Assembly: GCA_963989385.1 (NCBI GenBank)
Contig: OZ022508.1
Location: 55,467,087-55,531,086 of the forward strand
Reading direction: 5' to 3'
Source of the DNA: Ctena decussata
Lineage: Eukaryota > Mollusca > Bivalvia > Lucinida > Lucinidae
DNA: 64,000 bases
The position numbers and the translations under genes were made by a program. Every line of letters begins with the position of its first letter. The first letter of the stretch is position 1. The notes under the pieces are model-generated. The model had not been told where the DNA came from. It was given only the letters and a program-made list of their open reading frames with translations, and ran no database searches. This document shows positions 9,769 through 20,091 of this stretch, one piece after another.

Positions 9769-10262
9769 CACTGATTGGGCGATGGTGCTGGTTATAACGT
9801 CCTGTTCCGGGGCGACCGACTTAGAGCAAGGGCCGTAGTCGAGTGGTGTGACTCGGTTATTGTGCAGGATGTCACCGGACGGTCATGAATTCGCGGCTCA
9901 CCGTCGCCATCCGACGACTGGAAAACTCTGTCAACCCAGCAGTGAATGGATACCTTTTTCGAATCGGGGAAGGATAAGGTAGAGAAAGGAGAGAGATGGG
10001 CTCCGCCTTTCACCAGCTGTGCCAATGATACAGTGGGTCTCTAACCCCTACTGCCCCTTCGGCTATTAGGCTATGGGAAACCTTTACTTTTTTAGGGCAA
10101 GGGCCTACTGTGCTTGCAGATGGTGGGGCGGGGGTGTTTGGATTGTGTTCTCTCGTCTATCATTTCTCTTCTTTCTCCCTCTCTCTGGGAGACGGCCAGA
10201 TATAGACTGAAATACTGTCTCAAAGGGCCGTTAAACCCAAAACAACCAACCAACCAACCAAC
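9769..10262 (+). mobile_element. SINE-A copy interrupted by another SINE
   Basis: SINE-A is a ~240-bp family. Its head contains GCGATGGTGCTG..TATAAC. The middle contains AGGGCAAGGGCCTACTGTGCTTGCAG, CTCTCGTCTATCATTTCTC and GGGAGACGGCC. The tail is GATATAGACTGAAATACTGTCTCAAAGGGCCGTTAAACCCAAAACAACCAACC. Here the family is split: the head is at 9769-9834 and the rest at 10106-10262. An 11-bp target duplication TCTTCACTGTG brackets the whole (9758-9768 and 10263-10273). A SINE-B insertion fills the gap. No protein is encoded. Confidence 0.88.
9835..10093 (+). mobile_element. SINE-B insertion with tRNA-like head, nested in SINE-A
   Basis: A 259-bp insertion flanked by the 12-bp duplication AG(A/G)GCAAGGGCC (9823-9834 and 10094-10105). 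The head GTAGTCGAGTGGTGTGACTCGG resembles a tRNA A box. GGTCATGAATTCGCGGC about 50 bp on resembles a decayed B box. The end CTTTACTTTTTT is T-rich. A probable relative of its 3' part is at 15240-15300. Confidence 0.8.
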
Positions 10263-10440
10263 TCTTCACTGTGATATTTTTACTAAACAAGTAACAAGGA
10301 AGGCCCCGTATCAAATTTTGAGATGTTTGAAACTCCGAGTGACCTTCGTCAAAAAAATGTCCTTTACCTCTGCTACTCACAAATCTTCATGTTTTCATCT
10401 AGTTTCACTTTTATACTAAAGTCTTCAATGGTATCTAATA

Positions 10441-10612
10441 TGAACCCTATCAGCTCAGTGGGTTAAAAACTAGCCTGCCAAGCTGGCGGTCTGGGTACGA
10501 GGAAGAATTTTTTCAATCGTAAACGGGATTCCACTGCACATAGCCTTTCGTTATCACCCTTTTATCGTCCTGATATGACTGAAATACTTTCATACATTCA
10601 TCCATCCATCAA
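10441..10612 (+). mobile_element. SINE-C-like copy (tRNA-derived head)
   Basis: CAGCTCAGTGGGTTAAAAACTAGCCTGCCAAGCTGGCGGTCTGGG resembles a degraded tRNA gene with an A box. The body (GGGATTCCACTGCACATAGCCTTTCGTTATCACCCTTTTATCGTCC) matches 57118-57312. The tail is GATATGACTGAAATACT followed by CATTCATCCATCCATC. No clear target duplication was found. Confidence 0.65.
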
Positions 10613-11925
10613 AAGTGTCAAATCTAAAGCTATCGCACGTTCTCAAATAAAAGCCCATGTAAGCAAATTTGACCATGTAGAATGCCAAGGTCAACCCAGG
10701 GCTATCATTTGAACAAACTGGGTAGCATGTGAATACTAAATGCTTTATACCGAGTTTCAATGACATCAGCCTTTTGGTTCTAGAGTAAAACATTTGGCGG
10801 TCTCTTCAGGTGGCAATTTTGGTTGTTAGACCAGGACTGTTCGAACACAAACTGTCTGTTGCTAGCAATTCGGTCTTATTCAGAGTTGACCGTTCATGGA
10901 AGTCCAAATGTAGCTTTCTAATGGTCTAAACTAGCGCACATTGCTACTGTCGAAGTCGAGGCTGGTCCAATCTAAATATAAAATATGAATGATTGACACA
11001 CTTTTGCTATTTCTTCGAAAAGCGGCAATTCCATTAAAAGTATAAATAAACTTTCGTCCCACATTGCGCAGTGAAGCGAAAACACACGCAATAAAACACA
11101 TCAAAGTAGACCAGCGTCATGCGAACAAGTAACTTTTAAAACATACTTAAGATCAGCATGCACATCCGTGTAATCTGATCAAAGGTTTCATCTTTTCGCA
11201 TGCACAATCTTTGAACCCTGAGAAACAAAGTGAAATCTCGGATCATTTTCCACAGATGCGCGTGCTCAGTTGATTGCATGCTGTCCGTAGTGGCTTAAGA
11301 TGCCTTTTCAATAGGCGCCTGGGAAATCTAAACTATGCGACTTCGAGGTCGTGAGAAATAAATGGGTGTATATTACATAGGCTCCATTCATAAAATTGAA
11401 TAGAAAATATTCAGACTGTCTTGTCATAGGTTATTGTAGTTCATATTACGCATCGTGATAGTGCAATAAAGTCACTATTCAGGTCAGAAGGTGTTTTTGT
11501 TTTGGTCCAATTGTAACCTAAGACAATATTTTTTGTCGAAGCCAAGTTTTGAGAAAACCTGTCTTAATGAATTTGGAAACCGTGTATGTCCAGTCCAGCA
11601 CGTGTTCTTGCACATTTCATACCTGTATCAAGGCATTTTGGGGCTTAGACTCCACTTGACTCTTTAACCAGTCATTGCATTTCTGTTAAACAAAATCTGA
11701 TAAAAAGCACCAGTTAAACACGACTTAGAGATCTGGAAGTTTATTGAATTCGCGTTGAACACTAAAGGAGTTTCGGCCATATAGTTTTTGCTGCTGGACA
11801 GATCAAGGGCTGTAACTCTGACCAAGAAATTGCCCCGTTGTCATGACCCACATAAAACATGATTCAGATGACTATTGAATGCAAATCGGTTAAGAACTTG
11901 AGCAGGAATAACAATCGCAAGTTTT
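10613..11925. other. Unassigned sequence
   Basis: About 1.3 kb without a supportable gene. A decayed P1-type palindrome may lie at 11145-11290 (AGATCAGCATGCACATCCGTGTAATCTGATC). No open frame has recognisable protein content. Confidence 0.4.
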
Positions 11926-11929
11926 ATCT

Positions 11930-12480
11930 CACTGGACTGAGGGATTCCAGTCACATGATTTATTCCACTAGACTATGGAATTACAGTCTAAAGATTTATT
12001 TCACTTGACTGAGGAATAATATTCACAAGATTTATCTCACTAGACTGAAGAATTACAGTCACAAGATTTATCTCACATGATTGAGGATTTACAGTCACGA
12101 GATTTATCTCACAGGATTGAGAAATTACAGTCACGAGATTTATCTCACAGGATTGAGGATTTACAGTCACGAGATTTATCTCACAGGATTGAGGAATTAC
12201 AGTCACGAGATTTATCTCACAGGATTCGAGGAATTACAGTCACAAGATTTATCTCACAGGATTGAGGATTTACAGTCACGAAATTTATCTCACAGGATTG
12301 AGGATTTACAGTCACGAGATTTATCTCACAGGATTGAGGATTTACAGTCACGAGATTTATGTCACTAGAATGAGAAATTACAGTCACAAGATTTATTTCA
12401 CTGGACTGAGGAATTACATTCGCAGGATTTGAATTACAGTCACGTTACAAGATTTATCTCACTGGACTGAATGCTGGAAA
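11930..12480. repeat. 36-bp minisatellite
   Basis: The unit GATTGAGGATTTACAGTCAC-GAGATTTATCTCACAG recurs at a 36-bp period, about 14 copies. It is most regular at 12100-12370 and degenerates at both edges. Because 36 is divisible by three, several frames stay open and encode 12-residue repeats such as SHRIEDLQSRDL. These frames are a by-product of the period, without other evidence of coding. There are no non-repetitive spacers. Confidence 0.95.
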
Positions 12481-12656
12481 AAGGCATAAATCATTACTCC
12501 TCCGATCAAAAATTGTGAAAACTTGAGGAGTTGTAGTCACAAGATTTACGATGATGGGCAAATCAAGGTCTGTGACTCTTAAAGAAAGGTCCAATACTTG
12601 ATCAAATAAATGCAATTCACTTCAGGTAGTGGAAGCAATATATTGTAAGTTTTATA

Positions 12657-12873
12657 ATTGGTGTTTTGGGGCCCTTTGATACAGTATTTCAGTCTATATC
12701 GGGTCGTCTACAACAGAGGGAGAAAGAAGAGAGAAATGATTAACGAGAGTAAAAAATGTCCGCACAACCCGCACATACTGCAAGTACAGAATGCTCCTTG
12801 CCTTGCTGTTATCCAAATAGTAGGACGCCCCGGCACTGGAAGACATACCCAGCACTATCGCACCACCCCAAGG
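12657..12873 (-). mobile_element. SINE-A copy (minus strand)
   Basis: Reverse complement of SINE-A. The tail end GTTTTGGGGCCCTTTGATACAGTATTTCAG lies at the left and the head ATACCCAGCACTATCGCACCACCCC at the right. The 10-bp target duplication AAGTTTTATA is at 12647-12656 and 12874-12883. Confidence 0.92.
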
Positions 12874-12969
12874 AAGTTTTATATAAATAAACTGATAAAT
12901 GAGGGACCAGTTGCGGCCACATGAGTTATCCACAGAAACCGACTAAGGTCTGTAACTCTTACAGAAAGG

Positions 12970-13206
12970 GGGGTGGTCGTGTGGTGCGATGGTGCTATGT
13001 GTAACTTCAAGTGCCAGGGCGTCCTACTGATTTGGAATATTGTAGGGCAAGGGCCTACTGTGCTTCAGTAGGTGCGGGTGGGGGTTGTTTGGACATTTTT
13101 CTCTCGTCTATCATTTCTCCTCTTTCTCCCTCTCTGGGAGACGGCCCGATATAGACTGAAATATTGTCTCAAAGAGCCGTTAAACCCAAAACAACCAACC
13201 AACCAA
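12970..13206 (+). mobile_element. SINE-A copy (plus strand)
   Basis: Head GGGTGGTCGTGTGGTGCGATGG, central CTCTCGTCTATCATTTCTCC and GGGAGACGGCCCGATATAG, tail GAGCCGTTAAACCCAAAACAACCAACCAACC. It is flanked by a 13-bp duplication TCTTACAGAAAGG (12957-12969 and 13207-13219). This is the cleanest copy for defining the family ends. Confidence 0.94.
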
Positions 13207-13219
13207 TCTTACAGAAAGG

Positions 13220-13726
13220 ATCCTGTAATTCTTTAATATAGTGATAATATCGAAATATGAAAATAGATTGAGTGGTTTTGGTCAAAAGACTTATTTCCCT
13301 GGATATTCAATAGTGGATATGAGGTAGATACATGTAGGTCCGATAGAAAACCCAACCTTAGTGATAACAATTAATATTTAGAAAGTTTTGATATGAAACA
13401 AAATGCATTTCTGGACAACTCACGGACTGACCCTCTGGTAGAAAAAAATCATGATCTGATCATAAATGCTTTCAAATATTACCTGCGTTCGACAAGAATG
13501 CATTTAAATCGGCCGAAAGGGACGAGCAATATGATTGACTTCAGATATTGAAAAGGATATCGTAAGTTATATAAAATAATAAAAATAAATAAATAAAATA
13601 AAAGAAGTGTTGCTGCCACAAGATTTTTCCCCACTGACCGAGAGGAACGGCTGCAGATCTGTCGATAACGGTCCAGTCATTACCCCGATACTACATGATT
13701 CGCTTCTGATGGCAATAACAATCATA
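13220..13726. other. Unassigned sequence
   Basis: About 500 bp between a SINE-A and a P1 palindrome. No recognised repeat, hairpin or coding region is visible. Confidence 0.4.
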
Positions 13727-13919
13727 TGAGCCGCCACACGACAAAACCAACAAAGTGGCATGTGTGTACATCCAAGACTCAGATCAGCATGGGCAGCCAT
13801 CCAGTTTGATAAGAATCTTAGCTCTGCGCTTAAAGGGTGGCTATGGGTCCAAGATAGCTCCATGTGGACAGCGAAGACTCTAATCAGACGACTTGTTGGT
13901 TTTGTCGTGTCGCGGCTCA
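13727..13919. mobile_element. Palindromic MITE, family P1, copy 3 (internally deleted)
   Basis: Begins TGAGCCGCCACACGACAAAA and ends TTTTGTCGTGTCGCGGCTCA. The right inner arm is shortened after GACTCTAATCAGACGACTTG, so the element is about 50 bp shorter than copies 1 and 2. Flanks are CATA and TATATG. Confidence 0.88.
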
Positions 13920-14050
13920 TATATGTTTTACGTCAGACAAAGACTTATTAGTACTAAAAAGGATCCAAAAGATTAAAAGCGATGATCTAGAATAAAAATC
14001 TAAAGCAGTCAAAAATTTCTCCACTGATCTCAACGGACAAAAATTAAATT

Positions 14051-14290
14051 GATTGATTGTTTTGGGTTTAACGGCCCTTTGAGACAGTATTTCAGTCCAT
14101 ATCGGGCCGTCTCCCAAAGAGAGGGAGAAAGAAAAGAGAAATGATAGACGAGAGAAAAAAATGTCCAAACAACCCCCACCCGTACCTACTGCAAGCACAG
14201 TAGGCCCTTGCCCTACTTTTATTCAAATCAGCAGGACGACGCCCCGGCACTGGAAGTTATACCCAGCACCATCGCACCCCCCCCCCTCCC
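14051..14290 (-). mobile_element. SINE-A copy (minus strand)
   Basis: The tail GATTGATTGTTTTGGGTTTAACGGCCC is at the left. The head, ending in ATACCCAGCACCATCGCACC, runs into a C-rich then A-rich simple tract at the right. All central SINE-A blocks are present. A target duplication could not be fixed because of the simple tract. Confidence 0.85.
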
Positions 14291-14944
14291 CCCCCAAAAA
14301 AAAATATATATATATATAATCTGCATTATGGATGATATACAAAGATACACCTTCGTGAAGTTTGAAGTTGCTATCTTAAATAGGTCAAGGACAGAAAAAA
14401 AGTGCAATATGCCTCGAGAACATTCTAAGAAGAAACTTTCTATCAGATTTCCTTCAACTTCGGCTGACAGTGGAGTTTGGTCTAGCCAAGAGTATTTCGT
14501 TTAAGGTCAAGAATACGTAAATGACTGGCGCAATTAATTACGTGCGTCGCGAAGAACGTTACGTCACGAAAAACTTCCTAGCCAGTGTAATTTTCAATAT
14601 GGCCGCCCCCATCGGACATTCAATAGTAACGTAAAACAAGTGTAAAACGGAGTTGTTGTCATTGTTTATTCAAGCCCTTTGCTAATATTGCAATGTTCTA
14701 TTTCCCCCTGTATGTTTGAAGTTATTTCATCAACATAAGTGTATTCATACAAAATAAATGAGAGAGGGAGAGAGAGAAGACTGACAGACAGACAGAGTTT
14801 CATGGGTGTAACAATTTAAGGCTGGCCGGAATACATGTTCCCTCCCTGCTTACAGGGCTCACAGGACTTTTCAGATGAAAGGCAGATCCCATCTTTCTCC
14901 TTTCGCTGCGTTATCCTTCCCTGTTTTGAGAAAAGCTACCCATT
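14291..14944. other. Unassigned sequence
   Basis: Starts with the C/A/TA simple tract (14277-14320). It includes CTGACAGACAGACAGAG and AGAGAGGGAGAGAGAGA runs near 14760-14800. No supportable gene is present. Confidence 0.4.
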
Positions 14945-15385
14945 TACTGCTGGCTTGACAAAGAGACTTTTCCAGTCGCTTGTTGGCCAAATCTGGATTC
15001 GAAACCGCAACCGTCTGCGTCATAACCGAACGTCCGCGGCGCCGGTGGGATCCGAAATAATTAATGTATGCCAGTTGATTTTAGAGCTTTATGGGATTAC
15101 TATTGTAATATTTATTATAATGCCGATTTTTGCGATTTTGATACACATATCCTTTCTGGACATCAAAAATTTTATTTTGATTACAAAACAAGAATAATAC
15201 AACATTACTTCCACTTGTTGTATGCCGTTGCCAAAGATAAATCGGGCCTCTTACTCACACCGCCCCTACGGCCACTATGCTACAAGAAGTCTTTACTTTT
15301 ACCTATCCCGCCGAGGGTGGATTTGGAAGCTGGCCTTGTAACTTACCATCATCTCGATATGACTGAAATACTGTCCAAAAGTCAA
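14945..15385 (+). mobile_element. SINE-B/SINE-C-like fragments
   Basis: GGATTCGAAACCGCAACCG...CGGCGCCGGTGGGATCC (about 14990-15052) looks like a tRNA-derived B-box region. CCCCTACGGCCACTATGCTACAAGAAGTCTTTACTTTT (about 15245-15300) resembles the 3' part of SINE-B. CTCGATATGACTGAAATACTGTCC (about 15352-15375) is the shared SINE tail motif. The parts do not form one intact element. Confidence 0.5.
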
Positions 15386-15429
15386 TTTTATCTGACTACC
15401 ATGAGCCACACCGACAGAACACGTCGTCA

Positions 15430-15570
15430 GTAACATGATACATGCACACAGATCAGCCTGCGCATACGCACAGACTAATAAATCCATTCCCTGTTTCTCA
15501 CGGAATCATTGTACCAGAGGACAACAAAGGCTCTGGTCAGATTGGGCGGTTGCGCGCACTGATATGAGCT
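15430..15570. repeat. Decayed P1-like palindrome
   Basis: CACACAGATCAGCCTGCGCATACGCACAGACTAA and, 100 bp on, GGCTCTGGTCAGATTGGGCGGTTGCGCGCACTGATATGAG look like diverged inverse arms of the P1 type. Confidence 0.4.
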
Positions 15571-15685
15571 TCCGCTGACCGTATATGCCCCAAAGAACCC
15601 ATTTTATCATGGCACGGTTACTGTTAGAAGTGTGCTTGCAGTTTTTACTAATTTTTGTTTACGAGAGTCTGAAAAATAAATTCTT

Positions 15686-16172
15686 TCACTGAAGCCTCGT
15701 TCACGCCACCAAAGTTTTTTTGTCACAGAACCTTTAACAAAGAAAGTTTGCAAAACATTTTGCGTTAACACGGAGCAAATTATTTGTTAAACCAAAATGT
15801 GGCATGGAATCTTTGTAAAATAAACTTTGGCAAGTAAATACTTGCTGCTGTGTTCACACGTCAAGTTTACCTGGACAAATAAACTTTGCCCGTGGGAACG
15901 GCAAACCATGCCACATTTTCTTTGTTAAATATACATGTACTTTGTTCAAAATCAAACCAATTGGATTATGAGCAAAGTTTTCTGTGCTTATCTCTATAGC
16001 TAGTTTCTTTGTTACATATTCTGTTCACACGGACAAATTTTGTTTGTCATAAAAACTTTACCATATAAATGGCAATGAAAATGTGGCATATTTTTCATTC
16101 ATGCGAACATTTTTTTTTCTTTTCCAAACTACTTTGTCACAGAAACTTTGCCCGTGTGAACGAAGCTTAAGG
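15686..16172. mobile_element. ~480-bp TIR element (AAGCCTCGTTCAC ends)
   Basis: The left end GAAGCCTCGTTCACGCCACCAAAGTTT...TGTCACAGAACC is matched in inverse by TTTGTCACAGAAACTTTGCCCGTGTGAACGAAGCTTA at the right. Internal words (ATGTGGCAT, AACTTTGCC, TGTTCACAC) also occur on both strands, so the element is broadly palindromic. There is no coding capacity, and the superfamily is not clear. Confidence 0.7.
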
Positions 16173-17780
16173 CATTCATCACGAGAAATTGAGAACCCTA
16201 TTAGTCCTCATCTTTCCGTATTCTCATAACGGTCTTAGCATGTCTTATAACGTCGCCAGTAAACGACTGCAACGTCGCTTATAAATGACGTCGCGGGACG
16301 GCGTAAATTTATACATAACTATGATTGCTTACCAAGCGCTACTTGAAAAACGAACTCGGTAGTCAAGGACTTTTCTTACCTCATTTTAATCGACAGATCC
16401 TGTGACATAAAATATCAGTTTTTGAAAAAAATCTATGTAGTGATAAACAAGCTGTGTACGTTTAAATTTTAAAATCTGAGTTTTTTCATCGCATTCCCAT
16501 TGCCGTCAATGTAAACGGCCTCAAAATTTCATGTTTTTCAATCTGATCTAGCGACTAAACGAACTCGGTGACCTATCTTTTTTATTCCACAGTTCGATGT
16601 AACACATGAAAATGCACCCCTGTGCAAAATTTAAAAAAATTCTATGTGTGTGCCATTTACGTATTCTTGACCTTAATCGCAGTGATCAATTTGATTTTAT
16701 GTCGCCGCTATAGTGCACTGATTGAGAAGGGAGCCATTACGCGAACTGTACATTTTTTGTTATTTTTGTATTATGAATTGAATCGGGACCAGGATGAAGT
16801 TTGTCGATAGTTACATGTAAAAGTGTTTTTTTTAATCCCCCGTGGTCTATGCTGCTGGCCGTTCTAAGGCGGCAGTCCCGATGTTATTCTTAATTATATG
16901 TTGCTTTGTAGTTTATACCATTGGGCGCTTTGTGTTTTAAAGTCTTCTTTTGCTCTTTGACCTCGTTTCTGTGTTTATTTCAGCATTCTGATCACCTCAC
17001 TTGGGGAAGAGAGAGCTGTTTTTTGCGCTTCTCGTGCATTTGTTTTGTGTGTTAGTGTTTGCTTCTCTTCCTCTTGGTGTCGTGGGTTGGCTGCGGTCTG
17101 TGGTTGTGCCATACCCTGGACCTTTCTATTATTTTTTGATAATTGCAGGTTAAATACTTTGAGAGAAATGGACTCAACCGCTAGGTTGCCGGACGGACGT
17201 TATGACTGACGGACAGACGGACAGAAAAGCGAAATCATATATCGCACCTCGACAAAAAAGTTCCTGGAATTACTATGAATGACACCATTAGTGGCCTCTT
17301 CCTCGGTGGTGTATTCGCTCTTGAGCAAATGTTCCTGCAGAAATTGTACCAGTCAGTTACGATGGTTTGCGCAACAATAGGCAGGAACTTTTAACACTTA
17401 TCAGGGTAGAGAATCACAACGTTGCTTTCTGAAAGATAAAAAAAGAACACTTTTATTCAAATTTGTTTTCCTACAGTTTATACGGTTTCTTACATGTATA
17501 CGTATATATTTACATTCTTGGTGTATTTACTGAAAAGCCCTATAGTAAACCATTGGAACGTAATGTAGTTTACATTCCAATAATTACATTGAGACACGCG
17601 ACGTCAATGACGTCAAAATAAACAATAGCTCTCTACAACCTGATTGGACGTTAGCAACATCATGCCGTCATGCATGCCGTTCTGCTGTTTGTAGAAGAAA
17701 CTTCGTGTAAATGTTTTACTGCTTTAATTTTAGCGCTTATATAAGATTTTTCATGAAAGATTTGATTGAAACGAATGTAA
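16173..17780. other. Unassigned sequence
   Basis: About 1.6 kb without a supportable gene. The word AACGAACTCGGT occurs twice (16350 and 16560). GACGGACAGACGGACAG occurs near 17205. CAGTCAGTTACGATGGTTTGCGCAACA (about 17350) belongs to a family also found at 23330 and 28390. A short near-palindrome TGGAACGTAATGTAGTTTACATTCCA lies at about 17555-17580. Confidence 0.4.
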
Positions 17781-17950
17781 ATATAAGCAATGAACTTATT
17801 TTTTCTGATGTTTATCGAAGTGTAAACTACATTGGGTCACTAGCAAAGTTAACATGAACCCCTTCGGGGTTCATTCACTTTGCACGTGACCCAATGTAGT
17901 TTACACTTCGATAAACCTCAGAAAAATGAAATTCATTCCTTAAATAATCC
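17775..17950. mobile_element. Palindromic element, family P2, copy 1
   Basis: Perfect 30-bp arms at 17811-17840 and 17886-17915 (TTTATCGAAGTGTAAACTAC...GGGTCAC). The centre GAACCCCTTCGGGGTTC is itself a hairpin. Weaker pairing extends outward (ATAAGCAATGAAC versus ATTCATTCCTTAAAT). The related copy at 33006-33132 shares GTAAACTACAT(T/C)GGGTCAC-type arms and the GAACCCC...GGGGTT centre. Confidence 0.85.
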
Positions 17951-18165
17951 TCATTCTCATGCACTTACAAATATAATGCGACGTCTGATTGGATAACGTC
18001 AGAAATTTGCGACGTATATTATACGATATACTGTCGCAAACCCGACGTCATTATAAAACGTCGCTCCTCATTGGCTGACGTTTGGTTTTACGCTGCTGGA
18101 AGCGCTTGCAACGGGCGCAAAGAAGTACACTTTGAAAGGGGAAAATGTGAAAAAGTGCATTAGAA

Positions 18166-18333
18166 TGGGGATAACTATATTGGAAATTGTCATTTGCGGA
18201 GGTAAATCGTCAGTTTTTATGATCGCAAATCCCGTTTTACGGCTCCGCTGGCGCGTCGTCGTAAGACGAAATTTCCGACCATAAAACCGACGGTTTACTA
18301 CCGCACATGACAATTTTGAATACAGTTATCCCC
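18166..18333. mobile_element. 168-bp palindromic element
   Basis: The left arm GGGGATAACTATATTGGAAATTGTCAT is the inverse of the right arm ATGACAATTTTGAATACAGTTATCCCC. Pairing continues inward through TTGCGGAGGTAAATCGTC...GTTTTTATG versus CATAAAACCGACGGTTTACTACCGC. The centre near 18247 is GC-rich. The right end abuts the TTAA MITE at 18340. Confidence 0.85.
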
Positions 18334-18343
18334 TAACTGTTAA

Positions 18344-18826
18344 AGTCTCCATAGTCCTATAACTGGTAAAAACGTCTAAACGCAAATCATTATGAAAAGC
18401 GCTTTAATCTTCACGTTTGGTGATAATATATGGGTTGATAGGCATAAATTGATCCATTTACCTGGCAAAAGGCATGAAGAACGCGTTTTCGAAAGACGAC
18501 AAATCGATCTACAAAAAACGGTTTTCCTTTTCTGGTTCCCCGTTGAGAGATGCAATAAAACGAAGGCGGTACAGTGAATGGGACTCCACAGCTGTACATT
18601 GTATTTTTACCATTTTTTCATTGTTTATGAAATCGAAAGTAGGTCATTTTGGTTGGCAACTAAAATGACCCAAATCAATTTTCGAACCTCTTTTATGTGC
18701 ACTCAATGATGTTTTACTGGTTTAAAGCTGGCTAATCGCGGTCATTTACAATGACGAAACCATACCAAGAAGCTTGCAACGATGCGTCACGATAAAAATT
18801 TTCATGCTGATAGAGCAATGGGGCCT
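18344..18826 (+). mobile_element. piggyBac-like MITE, copy A
   Basis: Flanked by TTAA at 18340-18343 and 18827-18830. Ends are AGTCTCCATAGTCCTAT and, inverted, AGGCCCCATTGCTCTATC. Three further copies (38856-40078, 51190-51652, 53774-54244) also sit between TTAA sites. A TTAA target and excision footprint is the hallmark of piggyBac transposases. Internal landmarks are TGTACATTGTATTTTTACC and GAAATCGAAAGTAGGTCATTTTGG. No transposase is encoded, so it must be mobilised in trans. Confidence 0.85.
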
Positions 18827-20091
18827 TTAAACATGGTTCCAGTAAGTGATGGTTTCACTAATGGTTTCTCTACAGTATGTAAAACTTATGGTTTCTACTT
18901 ATGGTTTCTCTACTGTATGTAAATAAAATAAACATTTATATATATATTGTTACGTCATCCACGTTGGTTTGCAATTATGGTTGCAGCCGATGCTGTCGCG
19001 CAGAACCTATCACGGAGATGGCGTCGACGTAAGTTAACGTCATGCCCTCGGTTAGCTGCTTTTCTGGCGGTCCTTAGAGCTTCTTGTAAGCCGTGCACGT
19101 CGTCTGAGATTTAAAGTTGCCGTAATTAACTCAAAAAATTGACGCGCGACGTCACTTTTTGAAATTTCAGCATTTAACTGGCCAAAACATCTGCACCCGT
19201 TTGCGATATTTAGGCGCGTTATGCGAAATTAAGCCACAGACCGAGTTCAAACTTTTAAAAGTTGATTTAATATCGTTAGAGAAATGTTTCCTAAAAAAAA
19301 TGTATACATGAAGTGAGTCATCTGTATGTAAACTGTACTTCAATCATTAGGAACACGTGCTTATTCCTGGCCGATTCGGTCGAACGATTTCAAATTCGTG
19401 ATACTGGCATAATCAGGTATAAAAGAATATACATGCTGTGAAACTTTGGCGGACGTAGCTGCGTTCATATTTGAGATATTCAGAAATAAAGGGTGGAAGT
19501 TTTTAAATCCTTTCAGTATATGTGACCCGTCGCGCGAAAAGGGACGAGTTGGGTGGATGACGTTGTTTCAAGAAATTACGTTTCAACGTTGACGTCACGA
19601 CTTATTAATTTCACTTGCGCGATAAACAGGTGCCCGCGTTTTTGTCAGTCGTTTCAGGCTTTATTTTTGGGGGATTTTATTTCCGCCCGCCTGTCAAATA
19701 TTTGACGTAAATAAAGTTGCGTCCCTTGGAAGAGTATTTAAGTTTTGATGCCGCGAGAATATGAGTCGAACAGCAACTTCATTCAAATTTCCTTTCCAAC
19801 ACTTGTTTCCTAAGCTTAGAAGATGGTGATAAAGAGACCTTAGATTTAGCTAATGATAGGGGAAGGAGGAAGAGAAAATTTTCATAAAAAAGGAAAGATG
19901 TACAGTGTGTTCGTAGCTATATATTTTAATTTTCTGCCTTTTGTGTCATGTGGTAAGGTAGCTGAGCGGTTTCGTCCGCTCAGTTGTTGACATAAAGAGT
20001 TGTCCCGTGTAAGTTCGAATCTCATTTTCTTTCTTTCTTTTTTTTTCTTCAACTATTAGAAATCCTAATCCTGTATCAGCTAGTTTGTATA

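Noticed and set aside
12077..12368. Repeat protein with 12-residue units
   Set aside because: The frames are open on both strands only because the period is a multiple of three. No start context or flanking exon supports coding.
12100..12370. CRISPR-like array (36-bp repeats)
   Set aside because: The repeats abut each other without unique spacers, no cas genes exist, and the DNA is eukaryotic. It is a minisatellite.
14835..15433. Two overlapping frames of about 120 codons
   Set aside because: They run through SINE fragments and low-complexity Ile/Phe-rich sequence and match no family that I know.
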